From Bacillus sp. RO2 (lineage in GTDB: Bacteria; Bacillota; Bacilli; Bacillales; Bacillaceae_I), in assembly GCF_012911845.1 (NCBI RefSeq), contig NZ_JAAXCU010000032.1, forward strand, positions 1-64,000: a stretch of DNA of 64,000 nt, read 5' to 3'. The notes under the pieces are model-generated. The model saw only the letters and a program-made list of their open reading frames with translations, ran no database searches and was not told the origin of the DNA. Both the position numbers and the translations under genes were made by a program. Positions 24,862 to 32,956 of this stretch are shown here, piece by piece (the first letter of the stretch is position 1; each line of letters opens with the position of its first letter).

Positions 24862-26529
24862 ATGAATACTTCTGCTACAATGTTGAAAATGGATACTGCT
24901 GCTGCCATCTTGGCGAAACTTTTTAAAAAGTGGGAAGTCCAACATATATTTGGAATCCCAGGAAAGGCTATATCACCCATCATTTACGCATCTGATAAAG
25001 AAGATATTGAATTTGTATTATGTAAGCATGAAACAGGTGCGGGCTTTGCAGCTGCAGGCTACTCTTTCATGAGCGGTAAAATAGGGGTTGCTATTGGGAC
25101 TTCCGGACCTGGAGGAACGAATCTATTAACTGCTGCTGGCCAAGCAAAAGCATCACATATTCCTGTATTAATTATTACCGGACATCCTTCCATGAAAGAC
25201 ACAGGCAAAGGAATGGGACAGGATTCCTCTATATTTGGCACGGATCTTGTAGAAATGTTCCGGCATGTCACCAAATTCAGCGCCAGAGTGGAACGTGGGG
25301 ATATGTTACAACCACTACTCCAACATGCTTTGGAAAAGGCTTTGTCAGGTGTAAAAGGCCCTGTACACTTGTCCATTCCTTTTGATATCTTACTAGAAGA
25401 GATAGAACCGTTTGAAATAAACCTACCAAAACCTATCGAAATGATCTCCACCAACCTCGAAAGAGTAAAGATGGAGCTACAAAATGCAACAAGACCTTTG
25501 CTATTCTTAGGAAAAGGGGTTCATTCTAGCAAGGCATATCAGGAAATCCAGCTCTTAGCTGAACATTGGAAAATTCCAGTTATGACTACCCCGGGAGGAA
25601 AAGGCGCGTTTATTTCCAACCATAGCCTATCACTTGGAGCTTTTGGATTGGGAGGAACAAAAGAAGCAACCGACTACCTTCGTTCCGGTATAGATTTACT
25701 TATCGTTATTGGGTCGAAATTAAGTGATATGTCCACTGCAGGATTTACACCAGATATGTATCCTAACCATTTGATACACTTTGACTATGATTCTACTTTC
25801 ATTGGAAAAAGCATTAAGGTGCCAACTACACCAGTGATGGGGGATATCCGTTCCAACCTTCAACATTTATTAGATCTTGCAGGAGTGAAAACCACCAATA
25901 GTTCGAAGTTTTTGCTACCAAAGCAACTTAAGGATGTACCCTTTAATAAGGCCTCTGAATATATGTCTGCTGAATCAGCGATAAAAGTAATGCGCAACGA
26001 ACTTCCTGAAGACAGCATCGTATTTGGAGACGATGGCAGCCACACCTTTTACGGAATCAAACATTTTGACATTTTTCAGCCAGGCAGTTTTATTTTTGAT
26101 GATATATTCGGTGCTATGGGTCATGGAATTGGCTATTCAATAGGAGCAAAAATAGCTGCCCCAAATAAGCCAATCGTGTGCCTTGTCGGTGACGGTTGCA
26201 TGTTCATGCATGGAACGGAAATTTCCACTGCATTAAATTACCAATCTTCTGTCCTATTTATTGTATTGAACAATGGTAGGCTGGATATGGTGGAAAAAGG
26301 CATGAAGAAAATGAACGGAAAATCAATTGGAGCCATCTACAGCTCTCCACTCGATATTGCGGCCTTTGCAAATTCAATGGGCCTTGAATCATATAAATGC
26401 TATAATCCACTAGATTTAAAAAATGCGATTGTATTAGGTTTAACAATTGTAGAAACTAAAAAAACGCCAGTCGTCATCGAAGTTATCGTTGACCCTGATG
26501 AAATACCACCTACCATGGGGAGGCAATAA
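24862..26529 (+). CDS. Thiamine pyrophosphate-dependent enzyme (acetolactate-synthase-like)
   Basis: A 555-residue protein with the three-domain layout of the POX/ALS family. The catalytic Glu is in KHETGAGFAAAGY (about 54-66); SGPGGTNLL (about 79-87) is typical. The C-terminal domain has the TPP motif, GDGCMFMHG (about 443-451) to VLNNGRLD, a GDG...NN spacing that fits. It could be an acetolactate synthase, sulfoacetaldehyde acetyltransferase, or 2-keto acid decarboxylase; no regulatory subunit is nearby, which argues against branched-chain biosynthesis. It lies between a GGDEF-EAL gene and a small CMD-family gene on one apparent transcript. The substrate cannot be deduced. Confidence 0.88.
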   Translation: MNTSATMLKMDTAAAILAKLFKKWEVQHIFGIPGKAISPIIYASDKEDIEFVLCKHETGAGFAAAGYSFMSGKIGVAIGTSGPGGTNLLTAAGQAKASHIPVLIITGHPSMKDTGKGMGQDSSIFGTDLVEMFRHVTKFSARVERGDMLQPLLQHALEKALSGVKGPVHLSIPFDILLEEIEPFEINLPKPIEMISTNLERVKMELQNATRPLLFLGKGVHSSKAYQEIQLLAEHWKIPVMTTPGGKGAFISNHSLSLGAFGLGGTKEATDYLRSGIDLLIVIGSKLSDMSTAGFTPDMYPNHLIHFDYDSTFIGKSIKVPTTPVMGDIRSNLQHLLDLAGVKTTNSSKFLLPKQLKDVPFNKASEYMSAESAIKVMRNELPEDSIVFGDDGSHTFYGIKHFDIFQPGSFIFDDIFGAMGHGIGYSIGAKIAAPNKPIVCLVGDGCMFMHGTEISTALNYQSSVLFIVLNNGRLDMVEKGMKKMNGKSIGAIYSSPLDIAAFANSMGLESYKCYNPLDLKNAIVLGLTIVETKKTPVVIEVIVDPDEIPPTMGRQ

Positions 26530-26531
26530 AA

Positions 26532-26918
26532 TTGGAAAAGAATCGATTTGAATTAGGAATAGAAACACTTGAAAAAATGTTCCCTGCTGAATCACTAGAA
26601 GGAATGAAGAAAATGAAAGAAGTTTCACCTGACTTTTGGGAAATGATTGTTGGATTCGGATACGGAGAGCTTTACCCTCGCGAAGGACTCAACTTGGCTG
26701 AAAGAGAACTGGTCACACTAAGTTCCTTGATCACACAAGGTGCGTTTGAACAGCTAGATGTTCATATTAGGGCTTCCCTACGTGTTGGCCTGACAGAACA
26801 CCAAATAAAAGAAGTCATCATTCAATGTTCTGGGTATGCAGGATTCCCCAAAGCTGTACAAGCAATGAAAATGGCGAGTGTCATATTTGCCGACGAAGCC
26901 GAGAAAGCGAAGAAATAA
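26532..26918 (+). CDS. Carboxymuconolactone decarboxylase family protein
   Basis: A 128-residue protein of the CMD/AhpD superfamily. The C-terminal ~85 residues match the family: ERELVTLSSLITQG (about 58-71), DVHIRASLRVGLTEHQIKEV (about 77-96) and QCSGYAGFPKA (about 99-109). It lacks the CxxC of AhpD peroxidases, so it is closer to the decarboxylase type. The start is TTG at 26532, 2 bp after the TPP enzyme stop and preceded by GGGGAGG. The pairing suggests that the two enzymes act in one pathway for a keto acid or lactone; this is inference from position. Confidence 0.87.
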   Translation: MEKNRFELGIETLEKMFPAESLEGMKKMKEVSPDFWEMIVGFGYGELYPREGLNLAERELVTLSSLITQGAFEQLDVHIRASLRVGLTEHQIKEVIIQCSGYAGFPKAVQAMKMASVIFADEAEKAKK

Positions 26919-26922
26919 AACT

Positions 26923-26955
26923 AGCCCTAAAGCAAGATTATGCTTTAGGGCTTGT
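26923..26955. terminator. Bidirectional terminator
   Basis: AGCCCTAAAGCA pairs perfectly with TGCTTTAGGGCT around a 6-base loop. It serves the TPP/CMD transcript and overlaps the 3' end of the convergent HD-GYP gene. Confidence 0.9.
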
Positions 26956-27864
26956 TTCTTTTAGTTTTCCTTCTTCTTGAAGAACTTCGATAAGGGCATT
27001 AACTACTTCTGAATCATATTGGGATGGAGACAGCCTTTGGAGTTCGTCTATGGCATATTCAGGAGTGAAAGCACCACGATATGCGCGATCTTCTGTCATT
27101 GCGTCGAAGGTATCGCTGACTGCAATGATGCGTGCTTCGAGTACAATTTCTTCTCCTTTAAGGCCTCTTGGATATCCTCTTCCATTTAAACGTTCATGGT
27201 GCTGTTCGATGATCTTAGCTATGGTCTCACCATAGTACAAGTCTTTTACCATTTCTGCTCCGTCTTCAGGATGTTTCTTAATAAGGTCAAATTCCTCATC
27301 TGTAAGTTTAGCAGGCTTGTTAAGGATTTCTGATGGAATATTTATTTTACCTATATCATGAAGAATGGAAGCTAGAAAAAGATTCTCAAGTCTATCAGTA
27401 GACAAGGAGAACTTTTTAGCTATTTTTATTGAATACTCAGCAACTCTCTCACTATGATTGAAAGTGTAAACATCCCTTTGTTCAACTCTTTGAACAACGT
27501 CTTTAAGTGACTTGATACTATTACTCATTTGATGAAAGGTTGGTTCTGTAATTACCCATAAATAAGTTACATTTGTAATAGCTGAGAAATGAACAGGGAC
27601 TTCTATATCTGTCGCTGTAAAGTAATCTTCAGGACCTAGGTATATTTTTTCCCCTTTTACTTCACAAAGTAACTCTCCACTCAGAATGAAAAAGAACTCC
27701 ATTACTCCTTCATTTTCGCTTGGATAAACATAAAAAATATTACCTTTGTTTATATTTTGTAGTATAACTTCAGTTGCGTTACCTTTGGCAATAAGACTCA
27801 TGTCATAATTATTCAAAGTAACTTGTTCTAAGCTAGTACCTTTCTTTCCAATCGTAAAAGCCAC
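26938..27864 (-). CDS. Cupin / HD-GYP domain protein
   Basis: An approximately 308-residue protein. Residues ~25-110 form a cupin-like beta barrel (PSENEGVMEFFFILSGE..GPEDYF), and the rest is an HD-GYP phosphodiesterase domain. Metal-binding residues are visible: HSERVAEYS, LHDIGKINIP, KKHPEDG and HHERLNGRGYP with the GYP motif. HD-GYP proteins hydrolyse c-di-GMP to GMP. A cupin as sensor domain suggests small-molecule control. The first in-frame GTG overlaps GAGGTGA, so GTG at 27864 is the better start. It is convergent with the TPP/CMD genes. Confidence 0.9.
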   Translation of the reverse strand: MAFTIGKKGTSLEQVTLNNYDMSLIAKGNATEVILQNINKGNIFYVYPSENEGVMEFFFILSGELLCEVKGEKIYLGPEDYFTATDIEVPVHFSAITNVTYLWVITEPTFHQMSNSIKSLKDVVQRVEQRDVYTFNHSERVAEYSIKIAKKFSLSTDRLENLFLASILHDIGKINIPSEILNKPAKLTDEEFDLIKKHPEDGAEMVKDLYYGETIAKIIEQHHERLNGRGYPRGLKGEEIVLEARIIAVSDTFDAMTEDRAYRGAFTPEYAIDELQRLSPSQYDSEVVNALIEVLQEEGKLKETSPKA

Positions 27865-27928
27865 TCTACTCACTCACCTCTATCAATTTAGCCCGAACCC
27901 AAAAGAATTTATATTGACTTATTTAACA

Positions 27929-28483
27929 TCAAGTTGCTACAACTCGCACAGGATCAATCCAAGCCCAACGGTCAGCAAATCTAACATACTTCCAGAAGCA
28001 CTCCGCTACGACACCGTATTCTGCCACTTCATCAATGGTATCCTGTGTCATTTGCAAAGTAATATCAAATACGTAGCTAATAATTGCATCAACCTCTTGG
28101 TCAAATTGAGCCGTTCTTTGAGCGATTCGCTCCTCTAATAATCCTTTTTCTACTTGCAGAGCTTCCAGTGTTTCTCCAAGTTCAGCTTGTTGCACGCTGT
28201 CTGTGGAGTTTACCAATGCTGTCTCTAGTTCTTCTATTTCAGTGTTTAACTCTGTTAATTCGCCTTCTAATACTGCTAATTCTTCCAGGTACACAGCCCA
28301 TAAAGCGTCAGCGTCTTGTACACCCGTTTCAATAATCATATCCATTTCAATATTTGCTGCGTCAATAATTTCTAGTGCTTTTTCCACATCTGCATCACTT
28401 GCTGCATGCGCATTTGAAGATAGTCCTAATGAAACCCCTAAAAACAAAATGGTAAAGAAAGCAAGCAAACCTAATCTCTTCAT
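27929..28483 (-). CDS. Secreted coiled-coil hypothetical protein
   Basis: A 184-residue exported protein. A signal peptide runs to about NAHAA (residue 24), followed by a long helical region with heptad-like Glu/Leu pattern (about 65-125), then a short Trp- and Tyr-containing C-terminus (CFWKYVRFADRWAWIDP) and a lone Cys. I recognise no family. It may be a spore or envelope structural protein. ATG at 28483 has GAGGGG upstream and gives a normal signal peptide; a TTG 15 bases upstream is less likely. Confidence 0.72.
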   Translation of the reverse strand: MKRLGLLAFFTILFLGVSLGLSSNAHAASDADVEKALEIIDAANIEMDMIIETGVQDADALWAVYLEELAVLEGELTELNTEIEELETALVNSTDSVQQAELGETLEALQVEKGLLEERIAQRTAQFDQEVDAIISYVFDITLQMTQDTIDEVAEYGVVAECFWKYVRFADRWAWIDPVRVVAT

Positions 28484-28720
28484 TTTAATCCCCCTCAAAT
28501 TTTTTATATTATTCTCTCGATGTGTTCTGTGACTTTCTCCTGAAGTAACGTTATGTAATTTCGTGCTTTTTTCCTATATATCACCATAATTATACAAGTT
28601 ACACATGCTTAAATCTATGTTTTTTTGTAATATTTTGTTTTTTCTTACATGTCCTATTCATTATATCGGCTAACGAAGATTTTTATATAGGGGACTTCTC
28701 TCTCTTTATTGCTTTTCAAT

Positions 28721-28757
28721 AAAAAAAACCAATCCCTGATTAATTGGAATTGGTTTT
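28721..28757 (-). terminator. Terminator after fatty acid desaturase
   Basis: AAAACCAAT (minus strand, 28749-28757) pairs with ATTGGTTTT (28725-28733) and is followed by further T residues. Confidence 0.9.
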
Positions 28758-28764
28758 CATCGCT

Positions 28765-29802
28765 TTAAACTTCTGGTTTCATCTCTGTTCTAGATACTGT
28801 GTTGTGTACCATCTTTTTTGCTTCTCTGAAGGTTACAAAATTCTTGCTCTTTTCATCCCATAAACGGAACTTCAATGATTTTAAACTTGTTGCCAACGTA
28901 ATCGTCGGTACATGTTGAAGTGGTGGTGTATTATGATGACACTTTTCTAGTTCATAGTTTGGTACCCTTGGACTTAAATGGTGTATGTGGTGGTAGCCAA
29001 TATTTCCTGTTAGGAATTGTAATACCTTTGGCAGCTTGTAGTAGGAACTTCCTTCAACTGCAGCTAATACATATTCCCAATCTTTATCCATTTCAAAATA
29101 GGAGTCTTCAAACGTATGTTGTACGTAAAACAACCATATTCCTACACTTCCCGCAATCATAAAGATGGTACCGTGGACAATCAAAAATGATTGCCAACCG
29201 ATTGCTAAGCTTAATAATACTGCGACAGCAACGATTAGTACGTTTGTCAGATATAAGTTGTTGCGTTCTTTTTGTCTTGCTTCTTTTCGGTTGAAACGGT
29301 TTCTGATCAGGAAGGTGTAAATTGGTCCTAATCCGAACATTACCAAAGGATTACGATACAGACGATAAGATAAACGAGTCTTAAAAGATGCTGCTTTATA
29401 TTCTTCCACAGTCAGTGTCCAGATATCACCAACACCGCGCTTGTCCAAGTTTCCACTTGTAGCATGGTGAACGGAGTGATCATGTCCCCATTGATCGAAT
29501 GGGAATAAAGTTAGTACTCCCGTTACGGTTCCTATTGCACGGTTCCACTTTCTATTTTTGAAGAAAGAGTGGTGTGTGCAATCATGGAAAATAATGAAGA
29601 TACGTGTCATGAACCCTGCAGCAAAGATGGCTGGTACCAACGCCAGCCAATAAGATACTGATAGGCTTATATAAGTGAGATACCATAACAGGAAAAATGG
29701 AGTTAGCGTATTGATCAACTGCCAGATACTCTTTTTAGTTTGTGATTTTTCGAAAGGAGCAACTTGTTTTCTAAGGTTTTTCATCTCATTTTGAATTGAC
29801 AT
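28765..29802 (-). CDS. des: Fatty acid (acyl-lipid) desaturase
   Basis: A 345-residue membrane desaturase. The three His boxes are intact: HDCTHHSFF (about 72-80), HDHSVHH (about 108-114) and HHIHHLSP (about 271-278). Hydrophobic pairs flank them as expected for the di-iron membrane fold. It resembles Bacillus delta-5 desaturase Des, which introduces a double bond into membrane phospholipids on cold shock. ATG at 29802 has AAGGGA upstream and is preferred to the ATG at 29850. TGTCATA/TATGACA half-sites just upstream suggest DesR control, but the desKR genes are not in this window. Confidence 0.92.
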   Translation of the reverse strand: MSIQNEMKNLRKQVAPFEKSQTKKSIWQLINTLTPFFLLWYLTYISLSVSYWLALVPAIFAAGFMTRIFIIFHDCTHHSFFKNRKWNRAIGTVTGVLTLFPFDQWGHDHSVHHATSGNLDKRGVGDIWTLTVEEYKAASFKTRLSYRLYRNPLVMFGLGPIYTFLIRNRFNRKEARQKERNNLYLTNVLIVAVAVLLSLAIGWQSFLIVHGTIFMIAGSVGIWLFYVQHTFEDSYFEMDKDWEYVLAAVEGSSYYKLPKVLQFLTGNIGYHHIHHLSPRVPNYELEKCHHNTPPLQHVPTITLATSLKSLKFRLWDEKSKNFVTFREAKKMVHNTVSRTEMKPEV

Positions 29803-29839
29803 TTTATTAAATCCCTTCGTTGTTGACTTGATAAAATTT

Positions 29840-29905
29840 ATTATATCCAATATAAAAAATTTAGTTAGTAGCAGGTGTCATATGTAGAGTATGACAAATG
29901 TCATA
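29840..29905 (-). promoter_or_regulatory. des promoter with DesR-like half-sites
   Basis: A TATAAT -10 box (29840-29845, minus strand) lacks a good -35. Upstream are three half-sites: TGTCATA (29876-29882), TATGACA (29890-29896) and TGTCATA (29899-29905), forming two inverted pairs (7- and 2-bp spacing). A weak -35 with upstream palindromes fits an activated promoter; DesR is the obvious candidate by analogy with B. subtilis. Confidence 0.65.
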
Positions 29906-29993
29906 TAGTTTTTGTAAAGGATTGTCAGACCTCTTTCAAAAACGTTGGGACACTTGAGATTTCACTTTCTGAAAATGGTAAAATATTTTATAA

Positions 29994-30032
29994 AAAAATA
30001 AAAAAAGAGTGATTCAGTCTAGAAAATCACTC
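29994..30032 (-). terminator. Terminator after DMT transporter
   Basis: GAGTGATT (minus, 30025-30032) pairs with AATCACTC (30007-30014), followed by TTTTTTTATTTTTTTA. Confidence 0.92.
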
Positions 30033-30033
30033 T

Positions 30034-30993
30034 TCAAGCAGCAAGTTGTTTTGGTTTTATTCTTTTCTTCGTAAAAAAGCTATGCAAAAGCATGCCAATG
30101 ATTATGATGAATAACCCTAGCAGCCCTATCCCATTGGGCATTGGTGTTGATAAAAGAAATATCTCTCCAATTAATACAAACAAGACTTGCGTCGATTGTG
30201 TTGCCTCCACTGCGGCTAGTTTTTCCTGACTGCCTCTCACCATGTCAGTAGCGATAAAGAACAGGGTGGTCGCGATGACTCCTGAACTGATGGCCACAAT
30301 AAAAGTCTGGAGAACCTGTTCCTCAGAAGGTATGCCTACCGTTATATATCCCCTTACAGCGACAAGTAACCAGACTGGGATTGTAGCCAAAGTCATGCCA
30401 AGTACTCGTTGAAACGTATCCAGCCTACCTCCGCACACCTCCATCATCTTCCTATTTCCAAGCGGATAGGCAAAGGCTGCAATGGCGACAGGAAGAATAC
30501 CATAGATAACCATGGATCCAGTAAGATCACTTCCCTGTTGTGTCTGAATCAACAAAACCCCTGCAAAAATGACCATAGAAATGATAAGCCCTCTCATTGG
30601 AATACGTTCACGAACTTTTACTCCTTGCACTATTTTATAAAAGACGGGCCCTAAAAGAACACCTGCGATAATGGTCAGTTGCCACGTTCCTGCAACAAGC
30701 CAGCCCGGGCCATATGCTGCAGCAAATGTAATAGGTCCGTAAAAGAGGACAAAGCCAGTAAAACTCCAAAGAAACCAATCGATTGGGGCCGTTCGCATTT
30801 CACGAAATAGTGGCCCAAGATTCCCCCTCAACCATACAATTAAAAGCAAAAACGGTACCATAAAAAAGAAGCGCAAGGACGAACTCCATAGCCAGCTACC
30901 ACCTGAGAGTTCCATTGAACGGTTTAGTATAAAGGTCACAGCAAAAAACATAGAAGCTATTACGCCGATTAAAATTGCTTTCACGGAAAACAT
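30034..30993 (-). CDS. EamA/DMT family multidrug-resistance-type transporter
   Basis: A 319-residue integral membrane protein with ten hydrophobic segments in two halves, as in DMT superfamily carriers. The N-terminal half begins AILIGVIASMFFAVTFILNR and has FVLFYGPITFAAAYGPGWLVAGTWQLT, typical of the group annotated as multidrug resistance efflux transporter (EmrE-like) proteins in Bacillus. No substrate can be assigned. It is monocistronic, between the desaturase and the divergent metallophosphatase. Confidence 0.87.
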   Translation of the reverse strand: MFSVKAILIGVIASMFFAVTFILNRSMELSGGSWLWSSSLRFFFMVPFLLLIVWLRGNLGPLFREMRTAPIDWFLWSFTGFVLFYGPITFAAAYGPGWLVAGTWQLTIIAGVLLGPVFYKIVQGVKVRERIPMRGLIISMVIFAGVLLIQTQQGSDLTGSMVIYGILPVAIAAFAYPLGNRKMMEVCGGRLDTFQRVLGMTLATIPVWLLVAVRGYITVGIPSEEQVLQTFIVAISSGVIATTLFFIATDMVRGSQEKLAAVEATQSTQVLFVLIGEIFLLSTPMPNGIGLLGLFIIIIGMLLHSFFTKKRIKPKQLAA

Positions 30994-31106
30994 CCTTCCC
31001 TCCGATTTATCTTTTTCATCATTATAAAGGAAAATCGTACGGAATATTTCGCTTTTCGAATATTGTGATAAAATTTAAATAATTATAAGAAAAGGAATCG
31101 ATGACA

Positions 31107-31814
31107 ATGAGGCGTGTACTTGCAATAAGTGATATTCATGGTGATTTAGAAAAATTCGAAAGACTTCTTGAGAAAGTTAACTTTGACAGCAAACAGGACA
31201 AACTTCTTTTACTCGGAGATTATGTGGATCGTGGGCCACATTCACGTCAGGTTTTGGACAAGGTGATGGAATTGACTGCTGAAGGAGCCATAGCCCTGAT
31301 CGGAAACCACGATAAAATGATGATTGACGCTTTTGAACACCCTGAAGACCCGCTTCATTTGAAAAGGTGGTACTATAACGGAGGCATTAAAACCCTGGAG
31401 AATTATGGATACATTGTTGAAATAGACGATGCGAAATATTGGTATAAGACAGAGGAGATGCCGGAAGCACTTGTCATAAATGAGGAAATTCGCCCGCATT
31501 TAGATTTTCTAAAAACCCTTCCTTACTATTATGAAACAGATACTCATGTTTTCGTCCATGCAGGAGTACACCCTGAGACAGCATTGGAACTCACTGAACC
31601 TTACACCTTAGTTTGGATCAGAGAAGACTTTCATAAAGGATATAAAGGTGAGAAGACAGTAGTCTTTGGACATACCCCAACAAAGCACCTCCATAAAAAG
31701 CCAGAGGTTTACTTCGGTGACAATAATATCATTGGGATTGATGGCGGTTGTGCTTATGGAGGACGACTGTATTGTTTGGAAGTTTTAGAAAAAATGGTAT
31801 ATTATGCAGAATAA
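31107..31814 (+). CDS. Metallophosphoesterase (PrpE/serine-threonine phosphatase-like)
   Basis: A 235-residue protein of the calcineurin-like phosphoesterase family. The family motifs are in order: ISDIHGD (about 7-13), LLGDYVDRGPHS (about 36-47), LIGNHDKM (about 66-73), FVHAGVHPE (about 149-157) and VFGHTPTK (about 187-194). These residues bind two metal ions. Homologues dephosphorylate proteins or diadenosine polyphosphates. ATG at 31107 is chosen over 31101 because AAGGAA then has a 9-base spacing. It is divergent from the DMT transporter. Confidence 0.9.
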   Translation: MRRVLAISDIHGDLEKFERLLEKVNFDSKQDKLLLLGDYVDRGPHSRQVLDKVMELTAEGAIALIGNHDKMMIDAFEHPEDPLHLKRWYYNGGIKTLENYGYIVEIDDAKYWYKTEEMPEALVINEEIRPHLDFLKTLPYYYETDTHVFVHAGVHPETALELTEPYTLVWIREDFHKGYKGEKTVVFGHTPTKHLHKKPEVYFGDNNIIGIDGGCAYGGRLYCLEVLEKMVYYAE

Positions 31815-31857
31815 AAAAAATCTCAAGGGTGCCCTAAACAGAGTACCTCTGAGATTT
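31813..31857 (-). terminator. Terminator after xylF-like gene
   Basis: AAATCTCA (31818-31825) pairs with TGAGATTT (31850-31857); on the minus strand eight T follow. It ends the minus-strand sensor/xylF transcript and may also limit read-through from the plus-strand phosphatase. Confidence 0.85.
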
Positions 31858-31876
31858 CATCACACACCCGTTATCG

Positions 31877-32944
31877 CTAATCCCCTGTATACACATCCTC
31901 CTTTGTATGAAATCCATCTGCAATGACCGTTTCATCGATATTTGCCCTGTTCACGGCAATTGGAGGAAGCAACACAGATGGCACTTCCACTTTCCCATTG
32001 TTTACTTTGCGATCTGTATCAATAAATTCTCCTTTTGCCATAGCAACTGCTAGTCTCGCCGCTTCTTCTGCGAGAGTTGGTATCGGTTTATACACCGTCA
32101 TCGTCTGAGTGCCTTCCACAATCCGCTGAGCCGCTGCAAGCTCTGCATCCTGTCCGGCTACAGGAATGCTTCCAGCAAGTCCCGCTTCCTCGAGAGCTTC
32201 AATTGACATTCCTGCTGTCGCATCGTTTGCTGCTATCACCGCGTCTACTTTCCCCCCATTTGCAATAAGAGCCTCCTTCATGTTGGCGTAAGCATTACTT
32301 GGGAGCCAGTTTTTGGTCCACTGGTCATAAACGACAGTGATCTCTCCTTTATCAATCAGTGGCTGAAGGACATTGAAGACCCCCTTTTTAAACAGGTGAG
32401 CATTATTGTCCGTTTCCGCTCCGCCAATATAAACATATTTGCCTCTAGGTACAATTTTTGTAATTGCCTCTGCCTGCAGCTCCCCGACACGTTCGTTGTC
32501 AAAAGAAACGTATAGGTCAATTTCTGCATTTTTTATTAGCCTATCATAAGAAAGAACCTTGATTCCTGCCAGGTGTGCTTTCTTAACGATCGTTGCTGTT
32601 GCTTCTGCGTTATGCGGAACTACAACAAGAAGATCCACACCTTTGCTTATTAGGGTTTCCGCCTGTAACACCTGCAGTGCGTCATCTCCGTTTGCTGCTA
32701 GTATTTCTACTTCCGCTCCTAGGCTTTCTACCGCTGACTTAAATAAAGCCCGGTCTCTCAGCCACCTTTCTTCTTCTAAGGTATCCATAGAAAAACCGAT
32801 TTTTATTTTTTCCACCTCAGAAGTTGCCCCTTTGTCCTGCTGAAGGGACTTATCTGCCTTCTCACATCCTGAGGCTACAAAAAACAGAGTCAGCGAAACA
32901 ATCAATGTTAGTAATTTACGTATTCCGAGCTCCATTTTCTCCAT
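31877..32944 (-). CDS. xylF: D-xylose-binding lipoprotein, XylF type
   Basis: A 355-residue solute-binding lipoprotein. The lipobox is FFVASGC (Cys27). The mature part closely follows the XylF pattern: KIGFSMDTLEEERWLRDR, NGDDALQVLQ, VLSYDRLIKNAEIDLYVSFD and NDATAGMSIEAL, with TQTMTVYKPI near the end. It should deliver xylose or a similar pentose to an ABC importer. No permease or ATPase gene adjoins it; the chvE-gguAB transporter 5 kb upstream is a possible partner. It follows the YesN-type regulator gene by 13 bp and is the last gene of that run. Start at 32944 (AGAAGG upstream) or 32935. Confidence 0.88.
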   Translation of the reverse strand: MEKMELGIRKLLTLIVSLTLFFVASGCEKADKSLQQDKGATSEVEKIKIGFSMDTLEEERWLRDRALFKSAVESLGAEVEILAANGDDALQVLQAETLISKGVDLLVVVPHNAEATATIVKKAHLAGIKVLSYDRLIKNAEIDLYVSFDNERVGELQAEAITKIVPRGKYVYIGGAETDNNAHLFKKGVFNVLQPLIDKGEITVVYDQWTKNWLPSNAYANMKEALIANGGKVDAVIAANDATAGMSIEALEEAGLAGSIPVAGQDAELAAAQRIVEGTQTMTVYKPIPTLAEEAARLAVAMAKGEFIDTDRKVNNGKVEVPSVLLPPIAVNRANIDETVIADGFHTKEDVYTGD

Positions 32945-32956
32945 CCTCTCTGCCTT

